From Streptomyces gilvus (GTDB lineage Bacteria > Actinomycetota > Actinomycetes > Streptomycetales > Streptomycetaceae), in the NCBI RefSeq assembly GCF_022513565.1, contig NZ_JAKWBE010000016.1, forward strand, positions 62,001 to 126,000: DNA of 64,000 bases. The letters are read 5' to 3'. Positions 1-8,336 of the stretch are shown piece by piece. Within the stretch, counting starts at the first letter, position 1. Each line of letters begins with the position of its first letter. A program made the position numbers and the translations under genes. The notes under the pieces are model-generated. The model was not told where the DNA came from and did no database searches. It saw only the letters and a list, made by a program, of their open reading frames with translations.

Positions 1-213
1 ACGTACGGGCGTACCGGTGTCTGCGGCGGCCTCGGGGGGCGCCGCAGCCCGTGCGGTGTGCCGTCCGGTACGGAATGATCTTTGTGAACCTCGACCAACG
101 AGACCACCGGCTGGTGGAACCGGAAACCCCCCAAGTTCGGACCATCTCAGCCACCCCCCGCAGTGCCTGACGCGATTCCCCCGTCGTAACAGATCGCTCA
201 GGTGCTTCCCCCC

Positions 214-254
214 GCAGCGGCGTCACCGTGACCTGAACACGGTGACGCCGCTGC
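214..254 (+). terminator. Perfect 17-bp hairpin, probable terminator
   Basis: Arms 214-230 and 238-254 are perfect reverse complements (17 bp) around a 7-nt loop, followed by a short AGTTTT run on the plus strand. The element lies downstream of whatever gene enters from the left edge and opposite the convergent PPOX gene, so it probably ends the left-hand transcript and may work in both directions. In positions 1-213 I see no gene I can support; frame 3 is open to a stop near 171 and could be the tail of a gene outside the window. Confidence 0.7.
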
Positions 255-310
255 AGTTTTGGGCGACATTTCAGTACATCGGCCCGACCGTCCGGGGTCG
301 CACCCGCCCG

Positions 311-724
311 TCACCCCTGCCCCATCGCCCGCGTCAGCTCGATCTCGATCACCACCCGGTCGGGATTCGGCGCCGGCGTGCGCTCGTAGCGCTCGGCGTA
401 GCGCCGCTCGGCCTCCGCGACCCGCGCGCGGTCCGTCCGTACGACCGCCCTGCCCTCCAGCGTCGCCCAGCGTCGCCCGTCCACCTGGCACGCGGCGACC
501 CGTGCTCCCTCGGGTCCGGCCGCCTGGACATTGGCCACCTTCGTACTGGACTTGTTGGTGATCACCCGAGCCAGTCGCTCCTCGGGGTCGTATGTGACAC
601 CGACGGGCACCACGTGCGGGCTGCCGTCCGGGCGGGGGGTCGTCAGCGTGCACAGGTGGCGTTCCCGCCAGAAACGGAGGTACGTGGGGTCCGGGGCGCC
701 GGGGTCCTGGGTGTAGGTCGCCAT
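311..724 (-). CDS. PPOX-class F420-dependent enzyme family protein
   Basis: The 137-residue product has the compact split-barrel layout of pyridoxamine-phosphate-oxidase-like proteins that in actinomycetes usually bind F420 rather than FMN. Near the N-terminus there is a TTPRPDGSPHVVPVG strand pair typical of this family, then ITNKSSTKVANVQ, and a C-terminal segment ending in VVIEIELTRA. Length matches the small single-domain members. Family knowledge suggests a cytoplasmic F420H2-dependent reductase of unknown substrate, or a cofactor-binding protein. It starts at ATG 724 and is divergent from clpB; the HAIR operator 38 bp upstream could in principle affect both genes. Confidence 0.85.
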   Translation of the reverse strand: MATYTQDPGAPDPTYLRFWRERHLCTLTTPRPDGSPHVVPVGVTYDPEERLARVITNKSSTKVANVQAAGPEGARVAACQVDGRRWATLEGRAVVRTDRARVAEAERRYAERYERTPAPNPDRVVIEIELTRAMGQG

Positions 725-761
725 GCCCGGAACTTAGCCCCTGGGAACCTCCTGCTCTACC

Positions 762-782
762 CTTGAGCGGAATAGACTCAAC
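762..782 (+). promoter_or_regulatory. HAIR-like operator (HspR) upstream of clpB
   Basis: CTTGAGC, seven bases, then ACTCAAC closely matches the HspR-associated inverted repeat consensus CTTGAGT-N7-ACTCAAG, with one mismatch per half-site. It sits 58 bp before the clpB start. HspR is known to repress clpB and dnaK operons in Streptomyces, so heat-shock derepression of this clpB is expected. TTGAGC (763-768) could also serve as a -35 element, which would place the operator on the promoter. Confidence 0.8.
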
Positions 783-791
783 TTTGTGTAC

Positions 792-806
792 GCTGACTGA
801 GTCAGC
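792..806 (+). promoter_or_regulatory. 15-bp palindrome in the clpB leader
   Basis: Positions 792-798 and 800-806 are perfect reverse complements around one central base. It lies between the HAIR element and the clpB ribosome binding site. It may be a second operator or a small leader hairpin; its role is unknown. Confidence 0.4.
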
Positions 807-839
807 AACTGGAGAACGTGGCAGGAGGAGAGCGCGAAC

Positions 840-3437
840 GTGGACGCCGAGCTGACCAACCGGAGCCGGGACGCCATCAACGCGGCGAGCAACCGCGCCG
901 TGACCGAGGGGCACCCCGACCTCACCCCCGCCCACCTGCTCCTCGCACTGCTCCAGGGGCAGGACAACGAGAACATCACCGACCTGCTGGCCGCCGTCGA
1001 CGCCGACCAGGCGGCCGTACGGGCCGGAGCGGAGAAGATCCTCGCCGGACTGCCCAGCGTGACCGGTTCCACCGTCGCGCCCCCGCAGCCCAACCGCGAG
1101 CTGCTCGCCGTCATCGCCGACGCCACCGAGCGCGCCCGCGACCTCGGCGACGACTACCTCTCCACCGAGCACCTGCTCCTCGGCATCGCCGCCAAGGGCG
1201 GTCCGGCCGGTGACGTACTGTCCGGGCAGGGGGCCAGTGCCAAGAAGCTGCAGGAAGCCTTTCAGAAGGCGAGGGGAGGACGCCGGGTGACCACGCCCGA
1301 CCCCGAGGGCCAGTACAAGGCCCTGGAGAAGTTCGGCACCGACTTCACGGCGGCGGCCCGGGACGGCAAGCTCGACCCCGTCATCGGCCGCGACCAGGAG
1401 ATCCGCCGCGTCGTACAGGTGCTCTCGCGCCGTACCAAGAACAACCCCGTCCTCATCGGTGAGCCCGGCGTCGGCAAGACCGCCGTCGTCGAGGGGCTCG
1501 CCCAGCGGATCGTCAAGGGGGACGTGCCGGAGTCGCTGAAGGACAAGCGGCTCGTCGCCCTGGACCTCGGCGCGATGGTCGCCGGGGCGAAGTACCGGGG
1601 TGAGTTCGAGGAGCGGCTGAAGACCGTCCTGGCCGAGATCAAGGACTCGGACGGCCAGATCATCACCTTCATCGACGAGCTGCACACCGTCGTCGGCGCG
1701 GGCGCCGGCGGCGACTCCGCGATGGACGCCGGCAACATGCTCAAGCCCATGCTGGCCCGCGGCGAGCTGCGCATGGTCGGCGCCACCACCCTCGACGAGT
1801 ACCGCGAGCGGATCGAGAAGGACCCCGCCCTGGAGCGCCGCTTCCAGCAGGTCCTGGTCGCCGAGCCCACCGTCGAGGACACCATCGCGATCCTGCGCGG
1901 CCTCAAGGGCCGTTACGAGGCCCATCACAAGGTCCAGATCGCCGACAGCGCGCTCGTCGCCGCCGCGACCCTCTCCGACCGCTACATCACCTCCCGCTTC
2001 CTGCCCGACAAGGCCATCGACCTCGTCGACGAGGCCGCCTCGCGGCTGCGCATGGAGATCGACTCCTCCCCGGTCGAGATCGACGAACTCCAGCGCGCCG
2101 TCGACCGGTTGAAGATGGAGGAGCTGGCGCTGGAGAAGGAGACCGACCCGGCCTCCCGTGAGCGGCTGGAGAAGCTGCGCCGCGACCTCGCCGACAAGGA
2201 GGAGGAGCTGCGGGGCCTGACCGCCCGCTGGGAGAAGGAGAAGCAGTCCCTCAACCGCGTCGGTGAACTCAAGGAGAAACTCGACGAGTTGCGCGGCACC
2301 GCCGAACGCGCCCAGCGTGACGGCGACTTCGACACCGCCAGCAAGCTGCTGTACGGCGAGATCCCGGCCCTGGAACGGGACTTGGAGGCCGCCTCCGAAG
2401 CCGAGGAGGAGGCCGCCAAGGACACCATGGTCAAGGAAGAGGTCGGCTCCGACGACATCGCCGACGTCGTCGCCGCCTGGACCGGCATCCCCGCCGGGCG
2501 CCTGCTGGAGGGCGAGACGCAGAAGCTGCTGCGCATGGAGGACGAGCTGGGCAGGCGCCTGATCGGCCAGAAGGAGGCCGTCCAGGCGGTGTCGGACGCC
2601 GTCCGCCGCACCCGCGCCGGCATCTCCGACCCCGACCGCCCCACCGGCTCCTTCCTCTTCCTGGGCCCGACGGGCGTCGGCAAGACCGAACTCGCCAAGG
2701 CGCTCGCGGACTTCCTCTTCGACGACGAGCGGGCCATGGTCCGCATCGACATGTCCGAGTACGGCGAGAAGCACAGCGTCGCCCGTCTGGTCGGCGCCCC
2801 TCCCGGCTACGTCGGCTATGAGGAGGGCGGCCAGCTGACCGAGGCGGTGCGCCGGCGGCCGTACAGCGTGGTGCTGCTGGACGAGGTCGAGAAGGCCCAC
2901 CCCGAGGTCTTCGACGTGCTCCTGCAGGTGCTGGACGACGGCCGCCTGACGGACGGTCAGGGCCGTACGGTCGACTTCCGCAACACGATCCTGGTGCTGA
3001 CCTCCAACCTCGGCAGCCAGTTCCTGGTCGACCCCATCACCAGCGAGGCGGAGAAGAAGGAGCAGGTCCTGGAGGTGGTCCGGACGTCCTTCAAGCCGGA
3101 GTTCCTCAACCGCCTCGACGACCTGGTGGTCTTCTCGGCGCTGACCAAGTCCGAGCTGGAGCGCATCGCGGGGCTCCAGATCGACCGTCTGGCCAAGCGC
3201 CTGTCGGAGCGGCGCCTGACCCTGGAGATCACCGATGAGGCGCTGGACTGGCTCGCCACGGAGGGCCTGGACCCGGCCTACGGCGCCCGTCCGCTGCGCC
3301 GCCTCGTCCAGACCGCCATCGGCGACCGCCTCGCCAAGGAGATCCTGGCGGGCGAGGTCAAGGACGGCGACACGGTCCGGGTGGACGCGTTCGGCGAGGG
3401 CCTGATCGTGGGGCCGACGACGGGCAAGACGCTGTAA
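840..3437 (+). CDS. clpB: ATP-dependent chaperone ClpB
   Basis: This 865-residue protein has the full ClpB architecture: Clp N-domain repeats (about residues 1-145), first AAA+ module with Walker A GEPGVGKT near residue 207 and IDELHT Walker B, a coiled-coil middle domain (about 395-520, rich in E/K/L heptads), and a second AAA+ module with GPTGVGKTE near residue 609. The long middle domain separates it from ClpA/ClpC. It acts in the cytoplasm to pull apart aggregated proteins with the DnaK system. Start is GTG 840 with AGGAGG at 823-828. The HAIR element upstream indicates HspR control. A single-gene unit is likely, since more than 300 nt separate it from the next gene. Confidence 0.97.
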   Translation: MDAELTNRSRDAINAASNRAVTEGHPDLTPAHLLLALLQGQDNENITDLLAAVDADQAAVRAGAEKILAGLPSVTGSTVAPPQPNRELLAVIADATERARDLGDDYLSTEHLLLGIAAKGGPAGDVLSGQGASAKKLQEAFQKARGGRRVTTPDPEGQYKALEKFGTDFTAAARDGKLDPVIGRDQEIRRVVQVLSRRTKNNPVLIGEPGVGKTAVVEGLAQRIVKGDVPESLKDKRLVALDLGAMVAGAKYRGEFEERLKTVLAEIKDSDGQIITFIDELHTVVGAGAGGDSAMDAGNMLKPMLARGELRMVGATTLDEYRERIEKDPALERRFQQVLVAEPTVEDTIAILRGLKGRYEAHHKVQIADSALVAAATLSDRYITSRFLPDKAIDLVDEAASRLRMEIDSSPVEIDELQRAVDRLKMEELALEKETDPASRERLEKLRRDLADKEEELRGLTARWEKEKQSLNRVGELKEKLDELRGTAERAQRDGDFDTASKLLYGEIPALERDLEAASEAEEEAAKDTMVKEEVGSDDIADVVAAWTGIPAGRLLEGETQKLLRMEDELGRRLIGQKEAVQAVSDAVRRTRAGISDPDRPTGSFLFLGPTGVGKTELAKALADFLFDDERAMVRIDMSEYGEKHSVARLVGAPPGYVGYEEGGQLTEAVRRRPYSVVLLDEVEKAHPEVFDVLLQVLDDGRLTDGQGRTVDFRNTILVLTSNLGSQFLVDPITSEAEKKEQVLEVVRTSFKPEFLNRLDDLVVFSALTKSELERIAGLQIDRLAKRLSERRLTLEITDEALDWLATEGLDPAYGARPLRRLVQTAIGDRLAKEILAGEVKDGDTVRVDAFGEGLIVGPTTGKTL

Positions 3438-3751
3438 CCCGGCAGGAGTCGCACGCCCGTCGCCCTCGCGGGTGGCGGGCCTGTCCTTCGAGCTGTGGCT
3501 GCTCCTGCACTTCGCCGCGCAGACGGCTCACGTCCCGACCCGTGAGAAGTTGCCGCCGCCCCTGTGGAAGCACGTGTTTCCACCGGCGTCCGGCGGCTCG
3601 TCGAGCGGATGGAGGAGCGCTGAAGGCGGCCGTACGAGGGCGCCTTCCCGGGGGAGGTTGCCGGTCGTGGGGCAAGCGAGAGAGGGTGGAGTCAGACGTC
3701 TGGTCTCAGCTATGGCCGGACGAGCCAGACGACCGCCAGGAGTCTCCAAGT
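3438..3751. other. Intergenic region with a 20-bp palindrome
   Basis: This 314-nt gap holds no coding region that I can support. At 3564-3583 there is a near-perfect 20-bp palindrome: GTGGAA and TTCCAC flank a central CACGTG, with one G/T position breaking the symmetry. It may be an operator for the downstream YbjN gene. A Shine-Dalgarno AGGAG at 3738-3742 serves the ATG at 3752. Confidence 0.5.
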
Positions 3752-4282
3752 ATGACCATCGACCCGTCCTCGATTCCGAACTTCGGGGGCCAGCCCGAGC
3801 CGCAGCCCCAAGGACCGGCGGGCCCCGTCATTCCGGATCAGGACCTCGTGAAGCAGCTCCTCGACCAGATGGAGCTCAAGTACGTCGTCGACGACGAGGG
3901 CGACCTCGCTGCGCCGTGGGAGCAGTTCCGTACGTACTTCATGTTCCGCGGCGAGGCGGACCAGCAGGTCTTCTCGGTGCGGACGTTCTACGACCGCCCC
4001 CACAAGATCGACGAGAAGCCGCAGCTGCTGGAGTCCATCGACGACTGGAACCGGCGGACCCTGTGGCCCAAGGTCTACAGCCACACCCACGACGACGGCA
4101 CGGTCCGTCTGATCGGCGAGGCGCAGATGCTGATCGGCACCGGCGTCAGCCTGGAGCACTTCGTCTCCTCGACGGTCAGCTGGGTGCGCGCCGCCATCGA
4201 GTTCGACAAGTGGCTCGTGGAGCAGCTGGGCCTGGAGCAGGAGATCAACGAGGCGGACGAGCCCGGGGACGACGAGGAGTAG
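3752..4282 (+). CDS. YbjN domain-containing protein
   Basis: The 176-residue product begins with a Pro/Gln-rich leader (about residues 1-25), followed by a single YbjN-type domain with the pattern DLVKQLLDQMELKY...VDDEGDLAAPW, and ends in an acidic tail (EADEPGDDEE). YbjN folds resemble type III secretion chaperones; in actinomycetes the role is not known and a chaperone or sensory function is only a guess. The start is ATG 3752, supported by AGGAG 10 nt upstream; longer in-frame starts lack coding character. It is convergent with the glycosyltransferase gene, 13 bp away. Confidence 0.85.
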   Translation: MTIDPSSIPNFGGQPEPQPQGPAGPVIPDQDLVKQLLDQMELKYVVDDEGDLAAPWEQFRTYFMFRGEADQQVFSVRTFYDRPHKIDEKPQLLESIDDWNRRTLWPKVYSHTHDDGTVRLIGEAQMLIGTGVSLEHFVSSTVSWVRAAIEFDKWLVEQLGLEQEINEADEPGDDEE

Positions 4283-4295
4283 CCCCCGTCCGCCT

Positions 4296-5495
4296 CTACA
4301 GCGGCATGTTCGCGAGCACCAGCAGATACGCCCCGTAGCAGTACGAGAGCCCGGCCAGGGCGCCGACCACCACGGTCGCGTGCCAGGGCCGGGCTCTCGC
4401 CGTCCGCACCAGGGCCCGGGCCAGCGGGATGAGCAGCGGGAAGGCCGGGATCAGGAAGCGGGGCTTGCACTCGAAGAAGCCCGAGCCGCCGAGCACGACC
4501 AGCAGCAGCACACCGGTGTAGACGAGGAGCGGGAGCGGGGCGCGATCGGCGAGGAGAAGGGCGTACAGGACCAGGCCCGCCGCGACGATCACCAGGGCCA
4601 TCGGGAAGACCAGCCGGTCCCCCTGCAGCAGCAGATGGCGGACGAACTGCCACGCGCCCTCGCCGAAGTCGAAGCGGGACCCCCAGCGGCGCTGCAGGTC
4701 GAAGTAGCCGCGCAGCACGCTTCCCTCGCGGCGGCCGACCCACAGCACGTACGCCACCCACCCCGTCGGCGCGATCGCGGCCGCCGTCCACAGCCTGTGG
4801 GTAACTTCGCGGCGCTGCCGGACGCGCCGCCCCGTCTCCCACAGCGCCGCGGCCACCACCGCCGCGGCCAGCGCGAAGGCGTTGGGCCGGGACAGCCCCG
4901 CCAGCGCCGCCAGCGCCCCCGCCCACAGCCAGCGGCCGGTGAGCAGGGCGTACAGCGTCCAGGCGGCGAAGGCGGTCAGTACGGGCTCGGTGTACGCCAT
5001 GGACAGCACCACCGAGTGCGGCAGCAGGCCCCACAGCAGGACCAGGGCGGTGCCGACGGCCCGTCCGTGCAGCCGGGCGCCGACCGCGTAGATCCCGCAG
5101 GCGGCCACCGCGGCCGCCGTCCACGACACGACCAGGCCCGCCGCTCCGCCGCTGAGCGGGCTCAGGGCCGTCACCGCCCGGACCAGTGCCGGGTAGAGCG
5201 GGAAGAACGCCATGTCGCTGACCACTCCGAGGTGGGTGCGCTCGGTGCGGACGTAGCCGTGCGCGGCGATGCCCAGGTACCACAGGGAGTCCCAGGACCG
5301 GCCGAGCAGCGCGAGCGGGTTGCGGCCGGTCCGCCAGGAGGCCAGGGCGAGCACGGCGACACCGAACAGCCGGGCGGTGAGGAAGAGCCCGACGGCGCCG
5401 CCCATCGCGACCGTGGGGGACACCCGGGCGCGGTCCTTCGTGCCCGGGCTCGGCTTCGTGCGCGAGGAGGGGATGAGGGTGCTGGCGTGGGTCAC
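4296..5495 (-). CDS. PIG-V-like integral membrane mannosyltransferase (GT-C fold)
   Basis: The 399-residue protein is mostly hydrophobic, with about nine to ten predicted membrane spans, and carries the first extracytoplasmic loop signature WDSLWYLGIAAHGY typical of PIG-V/GT-C enzymes (catalytic Asp in the loop after span 1). A second loop holds DMAFFPLYPALVR, which is also characteristic. Such proteins move a sugar, usually mannose, from a polyprenyl-phosphate donor to extracytoplasmic glycans or proteins. The start is GTG 5495; an N-terminal 30-residue Ser/Lys/Arg-rich segment precedes the first span. It has no obvious operon partner. Acceptor is unknown. Confidence 0.8.
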   Translation of the reverse strand: MTHASTLIPSSRTKPSPGTKDRARVSPTVAMGGAVGLFLTARLFGVAVLALASWRTGRNPLALLGRSWDSLWYLGIAAHGYVRTERTHLGVVSDMAFFPLYPALVRAVTALSPLSGGAAGLVVSWTAAAVAACGIYAVGARLHGRAVGTALVLLWGLLPHSVVLSMAYTEPVLTAFAAWTLYALLTGRWLWAGALAALAGLSRPNAFALAAAVVAAALWETGRRVRQRREVTHRLWTAAAIAPTGWVAYVLWVGRREGSVLRGYFDLQRRWGSRFDFGEGAWQFVRHLLLQGDRLVFPMALVIVAAGLVLYALLLADRAPLPLLVYTGVLLLVVLGGSGFFECKPRFLIPAFPLLIPLARALVRTARARPWHATVVVGALAGLSYCYGAYLLVLANMPL

Positions 5496-5587
5496 AACGG
5501 CACATTGACGGTTAAAACGGGCAGGCGCGAGTGTTGTGCCGCCGGGTGAGTACGTTTTCGTGGCGTCCGGCGTGGCGGCGTGACGCC

Positions 5588-6024
5588 TCAGACGAGCGCC
5601 TTCAGCCGCCGGGCCGCCTCCTCCAGCGCCGAGCCCTGCTTGCAGAACGCGAAGCGCACGAAGGGGGCGCCTTGCTCGCGGTGGTCGTAGAAGACCGCGT
5701 TGGGGATGGCGACGACCCCGGCGCGTTCCGGCAGGGCACGGCAGAAGGCGAAGCCGTCGCTCTCGCCGAGGGGGCGGATGTCGGTGGTGATGAAGTAGGT
5801 GCCCGCCGTCCGGAATACCTCGAACCCGGCGTCGGCAAGCCCCGCCGCCAGTACGTCCCGCTTGGCCAGCATGTCCGCGCGGAACGCCTCGAAGTAGCTG
5901 TCCGGCAGCGCGAGGGCCTCGGCAACGGCGTAGTGGAAGGGCCCGGAGGCGACATACGTCAGGAACTGCTTGGCCGCACGGACGGCGGCGACGAGATCGG
6001 GGGCGCCGGTCATCCAGGCGACGC
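5588..6024 (-). pseudogene. Truncated PLP aminotransferase, C-terminal part only
   Basis: The last 141 codons from an internal ATG at 6013 match the C-terminal third of the intact aminotransferase at 7004-8215: LVAAVRAAKQFLTYVASG, FEVFRTAGTYFITTDIRPLG and GAPFVRFAFCKQ are near-identical to the paralogue. Homology stops abruptly near 6024, where the intact gene continues into the PLP-lysine segment (SAGKTFSFTGWKVGW). The PLP-binding half is therefore missing and catalysis is impossible. The lost half is replaced by the toxin-antitoxin genes that follow. A short protein could still be translated from 6013. Confidence 0.85.
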
Positions 6025-6082
6025 CGCGTTCACGCACCCATTTATCAGGACCTCCGGCCAGCCGTCTCGCTTGAGCGATCGC

Positions 6083-6112
6083 AATCAGAGCATAATCAGA
6101 GTACAGTCTGAG
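6083..6112 (+). promoter_or_regulatory. Promoter with three phased repeats before the TA pair
   Basis: AATCAGAG occurs at 6083 and 6094, and a diverged AGTCTGAG at 6105, each 11 bp apart, so the repeats face the same side of the helix. CATAAT at 6091-6096 could be a -10 element, which puts the transcript start close to ATG 6114 with little room for a ribosome binding site. This is what an autorepressed antitoxin operator would look like. Confidence 0.55.
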
Positions 6113-6113
6113 T

Positions 6114-6599
6114 ATGAGCATCGCGCACCTGGCATCTGAATCGGAAGCCGTCACGTTCACCGATCTGTCCCGGAACCCGAAGGCCGTCGCGGCCAGGGCC
6201 GCCGCGCTTGGATGCCTGCGTGTCACGCACCGGGACGCGCCTGACATGGTGCTGACCACCGCCATACATGCAGAGCGCACCGAAGAAAACCTGACCACCG
6301 CTTCCCGGCTGTTCCTTGCCCTGATGAAGCAGGACGACGGTGCCAAGTCGCTTCTGCTCGCGCTGCCCGAGGTGTTTCCGTGGGCGCGCCACCTCGACGG
6401 CGAAGAAGTCCGGGAGTTCACCGCCGAGCTCCTGGACGCGCTGTCCGACGCCGCTGAGCTGGGCGCCCGGGAGGCTGTGCACCGGGCGATCGTCTCGTGG
6501 CGGGCAACCGCCCGCATCAACGCCGACCCTGACCAGCTCAGGGAAGCCCTCCGTCCGCTTGGTGACGTCGACCTCGGCCCGGTCGAGGTACACGAGTGA
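6114..6599 (+). CDS. Phd/YefM-like antitoxin
   Basis: The 161-residue product starts with a prevent-host-death type N-terminal domain: AVTFTDLSRNPKAVAARAA followed by VTHRDAPDMVLTTA, the usual DNA-binding and dimer segment. The remaining 110 residues are helical and should wrap and neutralise the toxin. It is longer than classic Phd (about 75-90 residues) but resembles actinobacterial prevent-host-death proteins. It overlaps the toxin start by 4 nt (ATGA), and three phased repeats lie in its promoter, in keeping with autoregulation. Start chosen at ATG 6114; there is no clear Shine-Dalgarno, so leaderless translation is possible. Confidence 0.75.
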   Translation: MSIAHLASESEAVTFTDLSRNPKAVAARAAALGCLRVTHRDAPDMVLTTAIHAERTEENLTTASRLFLALMKQDDGAKSLLLALPEVFPWARHLDGEEVREFTAELLDALSDAAELGAREAVHRAIVSWRATARINADPDQLREALRPLGDVDLGPVEVHE

Positions 6600-6946
6600 G
6601 TCCGAAGAAAGGCGATCGGGTCAGCGTGCCTCCGCTGAGCGGATGGAACGTCATCTACGGGACGACGGAGGCCGCGACCGGTTGGGAGGAGCTGTGCCGG
6701 GTGGCGCTGCCGAACGCGCATCGCTGCCTGGAGGCCCTTCGTACGGACCCGCTGTCGCGGGCCAACTGGAATCGCCAGCACCAGCTCCGCGGCAGGCATG
6801 CCACCAGAGAATGGAAGGGCTCCGAGCTGGAGCAGTGGGAGTACGAGATCACCAGCGGCGGCCGGGTCCGCTACCTGGTCAGCCCGGAAACCTCGACTGT
6901 GATCCTGGTGTACGCCTCCCCGCGACATCCGAAGGACACCGAATAG
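6596..6946 (+). CDS. RelE/ParE-like toxin of type II TA module
   Basis: The 116-residue product contains WNVIYGTTEAATGWEELCR at the N-terminus, then HQLRGRHATREWKG, LEQWEYEIT and VRYLVSPETSTVILVYAS, the helix-helix-sheet order of RelE-like ribosome-dependent nucleases. The basic and aromatic C-terminal strand (VYASPRHPK) suits RNA contact. It is translationally coupled to the antitoxin by a 4-nt overlap. Which substrate it cuts cannot be read from sequence. The pair lies between two copies of an aminotransferase gene, so it was probably acquired by insertion. Confidence 0.7.
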   Translation: MSPKKGDRVSVPPLSGWNVIYGTTEAATGWEELCRVALPNAHRCLEALRTDPLSRANWNRQHQLRGRHATREWKGSELEQWEYEITSGGRVRYLVSPETSTVILVYASPRHPKDTE

Positions 6947-7003
6947 CTCGGCCAGCGGTTATTTCATGACAGAGATGCGCGGAGGCGATGCCGGCCAAGG
7001 GGA

Positions 7004-8215
7004 TCACTGTGTTGGTTCGGTGCTCGGCGCGGCCAGCGACTTGAGTCGGGCGGCTGCGTCCGCCAGCACCTCAGTACGTTTGCAGAACGCGAATCGTACG
7101 AAGGGTGCGCCGTGCTCGCGGTGGTCGTAGAAGACCGCGTTCGGGATCGCGACCACCCCGCAACGCTTCGGCAGCGTACGGCAGAAAGCGAAACCGTCGC
7201 TCTCGCCGAGTGGGCGGATGTCGGTGGTGATGAAGTACGTACCGGCCGGGCGGAACACCTCGAAGCCCGCCTGCTCCAGGCCGCCCGCGAGCAGCTCGCG
7301 CTTGGCCCGCATGTCGGCGCGGAACTCCTCGAAGTACGAGTCCGGCAGGCTCAGGGCCTCGGCGACCGCGTACTGGAAGGGGCCGGAGGCCACGTACGTC
7401 AGGAACTGCTTGGCCGACCGCACCGCCGCGACCAGCGCGGGCGGCGCCGTGACCCAGCCGACCTTCCAGCCGGTGAAGGAGAAGGTCTTGCCGGCCGAGC
7501 CGATGGTGACCGTGCGCTCCCGCATGCCCGGGAAGGTCGCGAGCGGGATGTGCTCGGCATCGTCGAAGACCAGGTGCTCGTACACCTCGTCGGTGACGAC
7601 CAGCAGGTCCCGCTCGACGGCGAGCTCGGCGACGGCGGTGAGCTCCTCGCGGGTGAGGACCGTGCCGGTGGGGTTGTGCGGGGTGTTGATCAGCAGCAGC
7701 CGGGTGCGGTCGGTGACGGCGGCGCGCAGCTCGTCGAGGTCCAGGCGGAAGCTGCCCTCGTGCGGGCGCAGGGTGACCGGCACGCGCGTGCCGCCCGCCA
7801 TCGCGATGCAGGCCGCGTAGGAGTCGTAGTACGGCTCGAAGGCGACGACCTCGTCCCCGGGCTCCAGCAGGGCCAGCAGGCTCGCGGCGATGGCCTCCGT
7901 GGCGCCCGCGGTCACCAGCACCTCGGTGTCGGGGTCGAACGACAGTCCGTACCGCCGCTCCTGGTGCGCGGCGACGGCGGCGCGCAGCTCGGGGATGCCG
8001 GGGCCCGGCGGGTACTGGTTGCCGCGCCCGTCGCGCAGCGCCCGCACGGCGGCCTCCCGGACCTCCTCGGGACCGTCCGTGTCGGGAAAGCCCTGGCCCA
8101 GGTTGATCGACCCGGTCCGCAGAGCCAGGGCCGACATCTCGGCGAAGATCGTCGTCCCGAACTCGGCGAGCCTGCGATTGAGGAACGGGCGGTCACTGGA
8201 GGTCATGCGGGCCAT
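7004..8215 (-). CDS. Class I/II PLP-dependent aminotransferase
   Basis: This 403-residue protein shows the complete fold type I pattern: INLGQGFPDTDGPEEV near residue 40, TAGATEAIAASLLAL, the NTPHNPTGTVL motif, DEVYEHLVFD, and the PLP lysine in GSAGKTFSFTGWKVGW. The closing FVRFAFCK carries the substrate carboxylate-binding Arg. It resembles enzymes annotated as methionine/kynurenine or N-succinyldiaminopimelate aminotransferases (YbdL/DapC group), which transfer amino groups to 2-oxo acids in the cytoplasm. The start is ATG 8215 (GCAGG just upstream); a second in-frame ATG at 8206 is an alternative. A truncated duplicate lies 1 kb away. Confidence 0.9.
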   Translation of the reverse strand: MARMTSSDRPFLNRRLAEFGTTIFAEMSALALRTGSINLGQGFPDTDGPEEVREAAVRALRDGRGNQYPPGPGIPELRAAVAAHQERRYGLSFDPDTEVLVTAGATEAIAASLLALLEPGDEVVAFEPYYDSYAACIAMAGGTRVPVTLRPHEGSFRLDLDELRAAVTDRTRLLLINTPHNPTGTVLTREELTAVAELAVERDLLVVTDEVYEHLVFDDAEHIPLATFPGMRERTVTIGSAGKTFSFTGWKVGWVTAPPALVAAVRSAKQFLTYVASGPFQYAVAEALSLPDSYFEEFRADMRAKRELLAGGLEQAGFEVFRPAGTYFITTDIRPLGESDGFAFCRTLPKRCGVVAIPNAVFYDHREHGAPFVRFAFCKRTEVLADAAARLKSLAAPSTEPTQ

Positions 8216-8336
8216 CCTGCGCCCAAGCTCTGGAGTTCCTCAACTCTGCTTTGGCCGGGGAGGCGGCGGGGCATCCCCGGTGCACGCAAGTAGCGAGGCG
8301 CCCACGGGGGGCTGCTTCGGGGGACTCGGAAGGACG

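Noticed and set aside
17..766. Plus-strand frame crossing the left intergenic region and PPOX gene
   Set aside because: Antisense to a recognised gene and includes the terminator hairpin.
198..2900. A 900-codon open frame on the minus strand opposite clpB
   Set aside because: It mirrors the clpB codon pattern in antisense, has a repetitive G/V/L/A/D composition and no recognisable domain; clpB is unmistakable on the other strand.
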